Source of the DNA: Oehlia diaphana | Taxonomy: Eukaryota > Glomeromycota > Glomeromycetes > Glomerales > Glomeraceae | NCBI GenBank assembly: GCA_003833135.1 | Contig: QZLH01000108.1 | Coordinates: forward strand, 1 to 29,077 | Length of the DNA: 29,077 nucleotides | Direction of reading: 5' to 3' | Shown: in pieces, positions 18,331-28,119 of the stretch | Position numbering within the stretch: position 1 is the stretch's first letter | How the letters are laid out: every line of letters starts with the position of its first letter | The notes under the pieces: generated by a model | The model's input: the letters and a program-made list of their open reading frames with translations, nothing else | Databases searched by the model: none | Told to the model about the DNA's origin: nothing | Translations under genes and position numbers: made by a program

Positions 18331-18560
18331 TATAAAATTAAGAGATTTAATTATTCTATTTGACCCGCGCAAAACGTAGCCCTTTATGTTGACATCGGAA
18401 GTTTAGAAATAGAATGTTTGTTGATTTAGCCTTAAAACTCGGTATTTTTCTATGATCTTTCTTAATTTGAGTTTGATGTTCAAGTTCATCAACGTTTTCA
18501 ACCTCAAAATAAACAAGCGATTTTACTTTTATTTTTAATTTCATTTTTTCTTTCGTTTAG
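18330..18560 (-). repeat. tandem unit 4, truncated (downstream module only)
   Basis: Matches the modules at 10600-10940 and 15570-15930 (TTGACATCGGAA, AACAAGCGATTTT, TTTATAATTTCAT-like). No BTB-TLDc copy follows on this strand, so the series was cut here. The minus-strand frame 18356-18544 (62 aa) is this module's open copy and may be the least decayed form of the possible exon. Confidence 0.55.
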
Positions 18561-19051
18561 TGATCATAAAATAATTATACACTTTCATTAAAAAAAATAT
18601 ATCGATATATATAAATAAGGCTCATGTTTACTCTTTAAATCTGTGGATAACATTTTAAAAAATTCGACAATATAATTTTTAAATATTTAAAAAAATTTTA
18701 TAAATTCCTGTACTAAAAAATAAATGATGAAATCACTTTAAAATTTTCCAAAATCATCTTTACGACAAAAATTTTTACATCTATAGATTTTATTTTGAAA
18801 AAATTGTTGAAATGGAAATAATTAGACCAAAAAATCTTTATTTGACGATATTTTAGTGAGTTACACTAAAGAGTATTATCTTATCAATCAGTAACAAAAG
18901 AAATTCTTTTAATTGATTAAATTTTTGTGAGCAGACTGCAGAGAAAGTACAGTTATCGAAATTATTAATTAAACCACGATGACGAAATGTGTAACAATGC
19001 TGAATACGTGAACGTGACTTACACGCTTTTTAATTTATAAATTAGGAATTC
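18561..19051. other. AT-rich intergenic, nothing recognised
   Basis: Spacer between the truncated tandem unit and the plus-strand gene at 19119. No coherent frames, TIRs or tRNA were seen. Confidence 0.35.
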
Positions 19052-19094
19052 TTTTTTTTTTTCTTTGTTTCTTTTTACTCAAAGAAAAAAAAAA
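19052..19094 (+). promoter_or_regulatory. T-run/A-run tract before start codon
   Basis: Eleven T, a mixed pyrimidine stretch, then an A-run (to about 19094) precede the ATG at 19119, the same arrangement as before the genes at 2525, 4940 and 26440. Confidence 0.35.
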
Positions 19095-19118
19095 GGAATA
19101 CCCAATTCCCCAATTATG

Positions 19119-20602
19119 ATGGCTGATAATAAACTTTTGAAAAAATTATCACAAAATTTACTTGAAATTTTGGATGATGAAGAGTATTATGATATTACAA
19201 TTGAAGTTGGAAATGGCCCTGATGTAAAAATATTTCGCGCTCACATGGTTATTTTGAATTATCGTTCTCCTTATTTTAGAAGAATCTTATCAACTGATAA
19301 AAAGAAAAAATTTGATTACTTTGTACATATTAAATTATTAAATATTTCATCAGAAATTTTTCAAAGTGTCCTAAGGTAAATAAAGATTAAATTACGTATG
19401 ATTTATTAAATTAATTATTTTAAAATATTTTATTAATTTTTTATTTTTTATTTATTTATAGGTATATTTATGGAGGGGAACTTTTATTAGAAGAATATGA
19501 TGAATCAAATATTATTAATATTTTGATGGCTGCTAACGAACTTGGTCTCGAGGAATTGACCCTTTATATAGAATCTTTCCTCATTAAGAATAGAATTAAT
19601 TGGTTAGAACAAAATTTTGATTTGATATATCGCATAAGCTTTGAAAACGACTCTTTTTTTAAATTTCAAAAATTTTGTATTGATTTTATTTTAAAAGATC
19701 CAATAAAGATTTTAAATTCTTTGAATTTTTCTACAATCCCAGAAAAACTTTTAGTCTTACTTATTCAAAGAAATAACCTTCAAATGACTGAAATTCAAGT
19801 TTGGGAATATATAGTTAAATGGGGGCTCGCTCAAAATCCGAAACTTCCTTCTGATCCTACAAGTTATTCGAAGAATGAATTTAAAGTTTTAAAGAATACC
19901 TTACAACAGTTCATTCCTTTGATTAGATTTCAAAATTTAACGTCCAGAGAATTTTTTAAGAAAGTACTACCTTATAAAGAAATTTTACCAAAAGAATTAT
20001 ATATAAGTTTATTGGATCATTTTACGGTTAATGATATTAAAAGAATAGAATCTCTTACTATTAAATCAAAAAATATTGATTCTAAAATCATCACATTTCA
20101 ACATGTTGAATTAATCTCAAAATGGATTGATAGATTAGGATCTAAAGACAAATTAACAAGTTCTTACAAATTCATATTATTATATCGCGATACTCGTGAT
20201 GGATCAGATGGAATTTTTGATAGATTTAAAAATTTTCATGAAATTTGTGATAACAAATCTCGTACTTTAATAATTATTAAATTGAAAGACAGTGAAGAAA
20301 TTATTGGAGGGTATAATCCTATTAAATGGAAATCTGATGATAGTCATGGTATTACTAAAGATAGTTTTATTTTCTCTCTTAGTGATAATAATTTTATTTT
20401 AAGTCGTGTAAGAAATGATAAAAGAGCTATTTTTAACGGACTTTGTTACGGTCCATCATTTGGTGATAGGGATCTATATTTATGCAAAACTCTTGGTGGT
20501 GAATTAAAACTTGTTTGTAGAAAAAAAAGTTATGAAAAGCAGATCAGAGAAACAGATGCGACTTTTTTAGAATTTGAAGTATTTCAAATTATGTTAGATT
20601 GA
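19119..20602 (+). CDS. BTB-BACK-TLDc domain protein (465 aa, spliced)
   Basis: Exon 1 is 19119-19375 and exon 2 is 19462-20602; the 86-nt intron is GTAAAT...TTTATAG. The start is the second of two adjacent ATGs (19116, 19119), chosen because paralogues begin Met-X-Asp-Asn-Lys. The joined frame is 465 codons. BTB: YYDITIEVG, FRAHMVILNYRSPYFRRIL, YIYGGELLLEEYDESNIINI. BACK: IQVWEYIVKWGLAQNPKL. The linker is the shortest of the group (about 270-285, few Pro). TLDc: LISKWIDRLGSK, FILLYRDTRDGSDG, FHEICDNKSRT, IIGGYNPIKWKSD, FIFSLSDN, GPSFGDRDLYL. Substitutions at otherwise fixed sites (IKW for IEW, GDRD for GDGD, ELLLEE for KLSLEE) indicate relaxed or shifted constraint. It is convergent with the BTB-SPRY gene downstream. 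Confidence 0.92.
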
Positions 20603-21524
20603 TTGTTTATATTCTAATGATAAATTTTCTTAAAAAACGAGATCGATTTATATAATATCTTTTTTTTTTTTTCTCATTCTCATTTTATTTTTTGTTTTTG
20701 ATTTTATAATGAAATTAATAAAAATACGCGTTATAATTTGATCGAAAAAATTAAATATTTTTCTAATAATTAAGAATATTTATTCTTTAAATAAGAGACT
20801 TTTTCATAACCGAAAAATTTTCGTGGAGATTGTGAACGGATTATTTCCACAGGGATGATATTCGATAATTTATAAAAATTTAAAAATTTACAATTTTTTT
20901 CATTTTCATTTTATTCTTTGTGTTTTATTTTATTTCTTTTTGACTCAATTATCATTATTATTAATATTAGATTTTGATTATACATAAATATTAAACATCA
21001 ATATTACTAATAAGAATTATCATTGTTAGACGCATTTCTAGTTATTATTATATTAAAATCCGCAAAAGATAATTTTTAAAAAAAATCATTGTGAAATTTT
21101 AATTATTTAAACCATTAAAAGTTCTTCTTTACTTTCCCGCATATACAGTATATACTATTAATAATATATAAACAAAACCGCAAAATAAGTTTATTGCATC
21201 AAGAAAATTACTTAGAAATCAATACATTGATGGTTCTAAAATTTACATTAGCGACTTTAATAAATTCATAATGCTAAATAATTTACGAAAATTTTAATTT
21301 TAATTGTCGGCAGCTGGAGAATTAATTAATTATTTATTTGCTCTGGCTGTTTAGCAACATTATTCATAATATTCACATTTCACAACATTAGTAAGCTCAA
21401 TCGCGATAAAATTCATAATAAATAAAATTTTAGAAAATTTATTACTACTTTGTTAATTTTTAATACAAAACAAATAATAATCAAAAAGTATATATAAAGG
21501 TTATATAAAAAATGATGACATAAA
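20603..21524. other. AT-rich intergenic between convergent genes
   Basis: Contains the 3' ends of the gene ending at 20602 (+) and the gene ending at 21525 (-). T-runs near 20660 and a TATA-rich stretch near 21140-21170 are seen. No further gene or mobile element was recognised. Confidence 0.35.
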
Positions 21525-22922
21525 TTAACCATTTTTTCGGTGAGGCCGAATTCGAAGTTTAGCAAAATGACCAAGTGATACTACTGGATAAAGCTTAGAT
21601 GGTAAATTATTCCATTCTGATACTTCCTGATACCTAGTACCATTAACTGTAAAGGCACAAGCTCTTTTATTCATGTCCATATGAACAGTAATTATTGCAC
21701 CAACTCCGAATGGTGGACAATAACTTGATCCTTTATCAGAATTTTTATAAGTACCATTGATACCTAATACCCATCCAGTTGGTTGCCTTCCTGCAAAATA
21801 TCCATAATCTAAATTTTCTGCACATACTCCAATCCAAGAATCCGCACTTTTTTCCACAATGACATCCCATTCAAAAATGCCATTATCTTCTAGTATCATT
21901 TTAGCTCTAACATTTCTCCATGTACTAGTTTTATCTTGTAAACGTGCAATTTTTCCATTGTCCTCAATAAGAAGACTTGCTCCACATTTTGACTCATCCC
22001 AAACACAAGTTGGTATAGGTATTCCACGTATATTATTTAAATCGGATTTACTTAATCTAGTCTTTTGTCGATAAACATCAAAAATTATTTCTGAAGATAT
22101 AATTTCTAATGGTTCAATGATATCGACCAAAATTTGTCCTTCAATTCGCATGAAATCAATAAATTTAACTAAAGGCTCCAATTCTTTAGCTACTTTTTGG
22201 GTCATAAATTTATTTTCTATTCGAGAATTTTTTATCTGTTCTAATTTTTCTAAAGTTGGTAACCGTTCCATAAAAGTTTTATATGCATCATTAGAAACTT
22301 GTTTTGCTACGAGGATAACACTATATCGAAGAACTTCATATTCTGGTGTTGCAAAAGGCATTCTTTCTTTACTAGTACAAGATAAAAGATATTGAAGACC
22401 TGTAATAGATAAACGACCAAATTCAATGGTATTTAATGGAATAGTTGCTACTGCTTCAATCAATAAATTTTGAAGATTACTATTTTCTGTTAGATTATTT
22501 TTTTCCACAAATTTAGATAATAATTCTGGTGAATCATTATCTTTGAAATTTTTTTCTATTGCATTTTTGGAAGTTTTCATAATAAAATCTTGAAGTTCCG
22601 TTAATTGAAAATAATTTGCAGCATAAAAAGCTTCAATTATATTATCTTTTGTTAAAAATTCTTCTTTAATTGATCCTGTATAAATATATTCTAATATGAT
22701 CTCCATTCCAATGGAATTAATTTCTGATAAAGAAATTTGTTTTTCACAACTTTTTTTCATTACATTATAAATTAATTTATCAAATACTTCAGATCTTGCT
22801 GCTAAAATTGCTTTGCAACCATATAACTTCTTTTCATCCTTACATAAAATTTCTATATCACTATACTTTGGATTATTTATTAATAATCTTAAATCTTTTT
22901 CTAATGAAATTCCTCTCATCAT
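21525..22922 (-). CDS. BTB-BACK-SPRY domain protein (465 aa, intronless)
   Basis: A single uninterrupted 465-codon frame. The N-terminal BTB domain (about 8-118) shows LRLLINNPKYSDIEILC, YGCKAILAARSEVFDKL and IILEYIYTGSI. A helical BACK-like region follows (about 120-290). The C-terminal B30.2/SPRY domain (about 325-458) shows FEWDVIVEKSADSWIGVCAE, PTGWVLGINGTYKN, CPPFGVGAIITVHMDMNKRA, AFTVNGTRYQE and YPVVSLGHFAKLRI. SPRY is a protein-recognition fold, so the protein is plausibly a Cullin-3 substrate adaptor with SPRY as the docking module; the substrate is unknown. Unlike its neighbours it has no intron, no TLDc, and its BTB sequence is only distantly related, so it is not a recent duplicate of them. 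Start: ATG at 22922, with a second ATG immediately after. Confidence 0.92.
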   Translation of the reverse strand: MMRGISLEKDLRLLINNPKYSDIEILCKDEKKLYGCKAILAARSEVFDKLIYNVMKKSCEKQISLSEINSIGMEIILEYIYTGSIKEEFLTKDNIIEAFYAANYFQLTELQDFIMKTSKNAIEKNFKDNDSPELLSKFVEKNNLTENSNLQNLLIEAVATIPLNTIEFGRLSITGLQYLLSCTSKERMPFATPEYEVLRYSVILVAKQVSNDAYKTFMERLPTLEKLEQIKNSRIENKFMTQKVAKELEPLVKFIDFMRIEGQILVDIIEPLEIISSEIIFDVYRQKTRLSKSDLNNIRGIPIPTCVWDESKCGASLLIEDNGKIARLQDKTSTWRNVRAKMILEDNGIFEWDVIVEKSADSWIGVCAENLDYGYFAGRQPTGWVLGINGTYKNSDKGSSYCPPFGVGAIITVHMDMNKRACAFTVNGTRYQEVSEWNNLPSKLYPVVSLGHFAKLRIRPHRKNG

Positions 22923-23680
22923 TGCTTGAAAAAATTTTTTAAAAGAAAAAAAAATTTTTTTCTAACGAAACCTTATTTGTGCAATAAGAATTTATACTAA
23001 CCATATGGAAAATAATTTTTCCGAGAATTATTGCTGCGCCTTCATGGTAACAGATATATTGAAATGAAATTTGCATCTATATCTACAAAACTTATGAAAG
23101 TTACTGCAAACCCACAAACACACCCATACTCCCCAACCCACATACCTACTATACCTAAAGGAAGACGTAAAAAAAGACTAATGGGAGTTAGGAATAGATT
23201 TGAGAATGGAATTTCCCATTTAACTGAGTGTACCGTCACGTACGTTGAACTCGGATCAACGGAATTATATTATTCTGTTGTACTGTACGTTCGAAACAAA
23301 ATGATAAAGTTTGTTTTTTTACAAAAAAAAATTATAAATATCTTTTTTTTTTCAAATAAGAATTTTATCAGCCAACTTTTTTTTTCAAAAAAAAAAAAAA
23401 AAAAAAAAAATTTTTTTTAAAAAGTACTATATATTAGGGAAAAAAAATAATAACAATTTTTATTTTTCTGTTTGGGTGGATTACAAACAGTTAAATTGTA
23501 TGGCCAAAATTTTTTTTAAAAAAATTTGGGTTTTTTTTAAAATATTATGTTTTTTAACGGTAATTCTAAATTTTTAACTCCTTTAAAAATGGAAGATATA
23601 TTAAAACTTATGACAGCAATGGTAAATATTTATTATTTATTTATTTATTTAAATCAAATTTAGGAAAACGTATTAAAAAC
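22923..23680. other. intergenic with homopolymer runs; upstream region of BTB-SPRY gene
   Basis: Includes the divergent upstream region of the BTB-SPRY gene. A plus-strand frame (23031-23420) has a Pro-rich piece then degenerates into poly-Lys/Phe from homopolymers, and is not supported. Long A/T runs lie at 23385-23418 (A then T) and 23505-23540. An (ATTT)n microsatellite lies at about 23628-23651. Confidence 0.4.
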
Positions 23681-23835
23681 GGGTCTGGTACGAAATCCCG
23701 ACAGGTACGAAATCCCGAACTCTAATGCTGGTCACACGCATCACGTGACCCTGCATAATTCTGCATAACGCGGGCCATTTGTCGGGATTTCGTACCATTC
23801 GGGATTTTGGACCGTCGGGATTTTGTACGGGTCCC
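23681..23835. mobile_element. 155-bp foldback element with repeated TACGAAATCCCG motif
   Basis: Terminal inverted repeats: GGTACGAAATCCCGAC near 23687 pairs with GTCGGGATTTTGTAC near 23814. A second inner pair (GTACGAAATCCCGA near 23705, TCGGGATTTCGTAC near 23782) makes a double foldback. The centre is GC-rich with CACGTG. No TSD was identified and there is no coding capacity. It fits a MITE or satellite-like foldback. Confidence 0.6.
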
Positions 23836-24019
23836 CCATGATACTCGTTAGGATTTAATAAATCTGAAATTTTTATATTCGAATAAAGAATTCATAATAG
23901 TTTATTATTATTATAAACATAGGATTTTTATTTGGATTCTCTGAATTTAATTTAAACCGGAACATTATGAATCAACAAACTGATCATAAGACTCGAGTGA
24001 ATTACCTTTAAGTCATCCT
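23836..24019. other. intergenic, nothing recognised
   Basis: AT-rich spacer between the foldback element and the kinase relic. Confidence 0.35.
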
Positions 24020-24360
24020 ATACAAACTACATTTGAAACAATATTTAAGAAATGCAATGAATACAAACGTAGAAATAAAATTGATCAGATTTGCTACCAA
24101 TGTTATAAAGCAAAAATGATAAAGTTATTGATGATTTTATAAAGGCACGATAACTAATTACTACGATAGATTTAAGGATGTAGGATTTATTGCTGAAGGA
24201 GGATTTTAGCAAAATTTATATGGCTACTTGGATTGATGGTTCAATAAATAATCGGAATGAAGAAAATCAAAAGAATGACCATTATATGACTATTAAGGTG
24301 GAATAACAATTGTTCTTAAGGAATCTTAAAAATTCTGAAAACATAAATTCTAGGGGTACA
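24020..24360 (+). pseudogene. protein kinase N-terminal fragment, broken
   Basis: The first frame reads KKCNEYKRRNKIDQICYQCY (24048 onward), with the paired Cys of the short segment that precedes many Rhizophagus-type kinase domains. After a frame break comes YDRFKDVGFIAEGGF, the glycine-rich ATP loop, then after a one-base insertion SKIYMATWIDGSINNRNEE and MTIKVE, where the expected beta-3 Lys lies. The sequence loses similarity before the catalytic HRD and DFG motifs, which are absent. At least three frame breaks and missing lobes make it a dead fragment. The family assignment rests on the glycine-loop context and the Cys motif. Confidence 0.65.
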
Positions 24361-24926
24361 GTATTCCAAATCGATTTAAATAATTAATTTTGATGCAAAA
24401 CAATAGATAATTGAATTTTTTTTTTTTAGTTCAAGATATATTACGATTTCGTTTTAAAATGGAAACCTGATGCAAACTCTAAAAGGCGTCGCAGAAGTGC
24501 AAAGAATAAAAAAGATTAATATTTGAAAATTAGACTATTCATTTCCCATAAAATTCTCTGAAAAATAACATGACAATTGACTAATATTGTTTGACGCCAC
24601 TGATAATTACGAATCACATGGTTGTGAAACGTTTCGCTTTATTACTATATTTTATTTCCATTAATTGCTGTGTATAGTTAATAATTTTGTAACAAATACT
24701 TAAAGTAATCAGGATATTGTATATATAAAAATAAATATAAGATAATAATAACGTTATACTATAATAAATTCATAAAAATGCCTGTAATCTTAAACACAAT
24801 TACTTTTTTTATTGAAATTGTTAAATTATAAGACTATTATGATGATTCAATATTCTGTGAATAAACATATTAATGAAATAACGGTACCTTTTCTTTGGAA
24901 AAGTCCATTTAAATTCTACTATATAC
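24361..24926. other. intergenic, nothing convincing
   Basis: AT-rich spacer. A short basic stretch near 24475-24520 (SKRRRRSAKNKKD in one frame) has no start or context. Confidence 0.3.
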
Positions 24927-25208
24927 ATGTTGAAAGGAAAAGTTCGTAAAGGTATAGAATCGGAATTAGGCAATAGGATTTAAGAAAAGTTGGTAGAACT
25001 TTAACTAACTTTTCATTTATTTTTTTCTTTAGGGACGACTCCTGGACTTGAATTTCGAACTGGAATTCTAGAATTGAAAGTTGAAGGTGAGGATAGAGAT
25101 CCGAACATGTCAAGTCAGATACCTGTTCCAACGAGGAGAAGCAATGAATTAGCTCAGTTTCTGAAAAATTGGAAAAAAGTGAAATCAGTGAATACAACTT
25201 TTATTTGA
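24927..25208 (+). CDS. possible small spliced gene (64 aa), unrecognised
   Basis: ATG at 24927 opens six codons, then a plausible 87-nt intron (24946-25032) with donor GTAAAG, branch-like TAACTAAC, a pyrimidine tract and acceptor CTTTAG. The join gives MLKGKVRTTPGLEF in frame with a 58-codon exon (LEFRTGILELKVEGED, SSQIPVPTRRSNELAQFLKN) ending at TGA 25206. Intron length matches others in this window. The exon is less AT-rich and more charged than noise frames. A second frame beyond the stop is also open (SEKLEKSEISEYNFYLNLDL), so it may instead be a frameshifted remnant of a longer protein. No family recognised; low confidence. Confidence 0.3.
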
Positions 25209-25827
25209 ATTTGGATTTGAATGAAGTATCCCAATTAGCTATAAAAATTGGTATATGGGAGATTTTATTGTTACACAAAGCTTAAAATTGACATTAATCA
25301 TTTTACTATAAAAAACCCAAGGCTCTAAAAGATACCCACGAACATCATATTTATTATTATTCTTTCTTTTGGTTAGAAACTACTCTTAAGAGCTATTGTA
25401 AGGGAATTATGTTCGTTTTTCATAAAGATTTTAAAATGGGTTGATACAGTATTTCTCCTTAAAAAGAAATATTTGCAAAATATACGAGGTTATCCAAACC
25501 AAATTTTATACGTAACTTTACTCTTAACCTATTTAGTATTTACAGACTTACTGCAAAATTCTGAAAGAAAAAATTCACGTTTCAATAATGATGTGAAACA
25601 TTTTAAGTATGTTAATTAATATAATTAATAAAATGCCGAAAATCTCGAAGAAAGACTCAGTCACGTAGAGCTCACGTAGAGCAAGCCAATTTTCCGTAAA
25701 TAAACCAAGAGCAACCAAGCAAGAAAAAAGTGTTCTTGAGATTAACCAAGCACTCAACACAGATGAATGATGAATGATAAAGATTTGAACAAAAAGCAAA
25801 CATAATAGTTTAAAATACGATTATTGT
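25209..25827. other. intergenic, nothing recognised
   Basis: AT-rich spacer; the minus-strand frame at 25575-25799 is hydrophobic and has no supporting context. Confidence 0.3.
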
Positions 25828-25835
25828 GTAACAAT
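25828..25835. repeat. GTAACAAT target-site duplication, left
   Basis: GTAACAAT is repeated exactly at 26015-26022, directly flanking the MITE. Confidence 0.85.
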
Positions 25836-26014
25836 TAGAGGTGCAAACATTACCGACGTAACTGCCGTAACAAAGTTACGTCAATAACATCACTGTAGAT
25901 GTTCATATATAAATTTTATAATAATTTATATAATATCAAGCTACGTCACGAGTTGCAACCTTTCATTGACTTAATGAGAGACGTAGCTAAAAAAAGGAAA
26001 AGTCTGCACCTTTA
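25836..26014. mobile_element. hAT-type MITE, 179 bp
   Basis: Terminal inverted repeats TAGAGGTGCAAAC (left) and GTCTGCACCTTTA (right), 11 of 13 matching, with a perfect 8-bp TSD. The TIR form and 8-bp TSD are those of the hAT superfamily. The interior contains TACGTC repeats in both orientations and an AT-rich palindromic centre. No coding capacity. Confidence 0.88.
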
Positions 26015-26022
26015 GTAACAAT

Positions 26023-26400
26023 AAAAATCTCCAATAGATTATTCGGTGTGACACCCTAATAAAGGATGGTAGTAATATGGTCCTTTACCATGGAAAAAAA
26101 ATTTTTAGTGTGATTTTCATATTCACGTAAAAAAAATAATTTCCTTTCTAAAAAAAAAACTCCCTTTTCTAGTAATTTGAATCACCTGAATTCTTGTTTT
26201 TATTAAATATTATGCCGATTTTTATGTTCATGTGAAAATTGATTTTATTTATATGTAGGAAGATTTGCATTGGCTGACTTTGTGGGACCTCAAGCCAAAT
26301 AAAGAAAGAATCAGTTTGCTCAGAATTAATTTAAACCTTAAATACTGTATTAACAAATTAGAGTTGATCCTTTAAAAAATTTCCCACTCATTTTCTTTCT
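26023..26400. other. upstream region of next gene, with exon-like segment
   Basis: From 26262 a TATGTAG acceptor-like site is followed by a short open stretch, readable as RFALADFVGPQAK then stop, or in another frame as LHWLTLWDLKPNKERIS. It may be a decayed last exon; no partner exon or family was found. The remainder is AT-rich. Confidence 0.25.
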
Positions 26401-26429
26401 TTTTTTTTTTTTTTTTTGAAAGAAAAAAA
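26401..26429 (+). promoter_or_regulatory. T17 then A-rich tract before start codon
   Basis: A run of 17 T followed by GAAAGAAAAAAA ends about 10 nt before the ATG at 26440, like the tracts before the other plus-strand paralogues. Confidence 0.38.
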
Positions 26430-26439
26430 TAAATTAATA

Positions 26440-28119
26440 ATGGGCGATAACAAATTATTACCAAGATTATCAGAAAATCTACTCGAAATGTTAGATGATG
26501 ACGAATATTATGATATTACGATTGAAGTTGGTAATAAATCCTTCGTGAAAGTCTTTCGCGCTCATATGGTTATTTTGAATTATCGTTCTCCTTATTTGCG
26601 AAGAATCTTATCAACTAATGAAGATAAAAATAATGGAGCTTTGGCACATATTAAATTACCAAATATCTTACCTGAAATTTTTCAAATTATCTTAAAGTAA
26701 GAAAAATTAATTAAAATTCATTTCCGTGTGAAAAATGTATTTTTTAAACTTTATGATTATTATAGGTATATTTACGGAGGAAGAATTTCTTTGAAAAAAT
26801 ATGATGTTTCAGATATCATTAAAGTCTTGGTTGCCGCCAATGAATTACATCTTCGTGAATTAATTCCCTATTTGGAATCCTTTTTAATTGAAAATAAAAA
26901 AAATTGGTTGGAGCAGAATTTTGATTTGGTATATCAAACAAGCTTTGAAAATGATTCTTTTTTAGAACTTCAAAAGTATTGTACTGATTTAATTTTCAAA
27001 GAACCAAATAAAATATTTGGGTCACCAAATTTCTCTTCGATTCCAAAAAGGCTTTTAATTACGCTTATTCAGAATGATAATCTTCAAATGAGCGAAATTC
27101 AAGTTTGGGATCACGTGATTGAATGGGGACTTGCTCAAAATTCAGAACTTCCTTCTGATCCTGCAGACTTTTCAAAGGAAGAATTCAATGTTTTAAAGAA
27201 TACCTTACAACATTTTATTCCTCTCATTAGATTCCATGATTTAACTTCCAAAGAATTTTCTAAGAAAGTACTACCTTATAAGAAAATCTTACCAAAAGAA
27301 TTACGTAGTGATTTATTAAAATATTTCTTGGATAATGATAACGATAAGACTCCAATTAAAAAATCAGAACCTCGTGTTGTTAAACCACGTACTGTTGTAG
27401 AGATTGATAGTGGTCCGATCAAAAAATCAGAACCTCATGTTGTTAAACTACGTACTGTTGTAGAGATTGATAGCGGTCCGATCAAAAAATCAGAATCTCG
27501 TGTACGTACTGTTGTAGAGGTTGATAGCGGTCCGATTAAAAAACCAGAACCTCGTACTGTTAAAAAGACTAAATCAAATAATATTGATTCTAAAATCATT
27601 ACAAATCAACATGCTGAATTTATTTCAAAATGGATTGGTAAATTAGAAGTCGCAGACGATCCAACAATTTCGCATGAATTCAAATTATTATATCGTGATT
27701 CCCATGATGGGTCTAATGGATTGCTTAATAGATTTAAAAAGTGCCACGAGATTTGTAAAGATCAATATCGCACTGTAACATTTATTAAAGTGATGGATAG
27801 TAATGAAATACTTGGAGGATATAATCCAATTGAATGGAAATTTAATGGTAGTTATGGCGAAACTAATGATAGTTTTATATTTTCTTTTAATAATGGTCGT
27901 ATTGAAAATTTTAAATTAGGTCGTGTAATGAATGAAGATAGAGCTATCTTTAACGGTTCTTCTTATGAGTATGGACCATCATTTGGTATTAGCGACTTGC
28001 TTTTATACCAAACTTTTATGAGCGATTTAAAAATTCTTTATAAAAAAAATTCTTATGGAGAGATTAGAAGAAATGGCGAAATGTTTTATGAAGATTTTGA
28101 AGTATTTCAAATTTTATAA
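26440..28119 (+). CDS. BTB-BACK-TLDc domain protein with expanded linker repeat (536 aa, spliced)
   Basis: Exon 1 is 26440-26696 and exon 2 is 26766-28119, with the shortest intron of the group (69 nt, GTAAGA...TTATAG). Exon 1 ends in AAA rather than AAG, so the junction codon is Lys where paralogues have Arg. The joined frame is 536 codons. BTB: YYDITIEVG, FRAHMVILNYRSPYLRRIL. BACK: IQVWDHVIEWGLAQNSEL. The linker holds three and a half copies of a 21-residue unit, PIKKSEPRVVKPRTVVEID plus SG (27352-27570), which explains the extra length. TLDc: FISKWIGKLE, FKLLYRDSHDGSNG, CHEICKDQYRT, ILGGYNPIEWKFN, FIFSFNNG, GPSFGISDLLL. Start choice: Met-Gly-Asp-Asn-Lys aligns with the paralogues; an upstream in-frame extension lacks an ATG. 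Role as inferred for the family. Confidence 0.93.
27352..27570 (+). repeat. in-frame 63-bp tandem repeat in linker (3.5 copies)
   Basis: Copies start at 27352 (63 bp), 27415 (63 bp), 27478 (54 bp, losing three codons) and 27532 (partial). Each encodes PIKKSEPRVVK-RTVVEIDSG with few changes. Near identity between copies 1 and 2 suggests recent slippage or unequal exchange. The unit is basic and Pro/Ser-rich, between BACK and TLDc. Confidence 0.92.

Noticed and set aside
21859..22395. Two plus-strand frames inside the BTB-SPRY gene
   Set aside because: They are shadows of the strongly supported minus-strand gene.
23031..23420. 129-codon plus-strand frame with a Pro-rich segment
   Set aside because: Its end is made of homopolymer runs and the start lacks context; the antisense frame 23042-23239 is no better.
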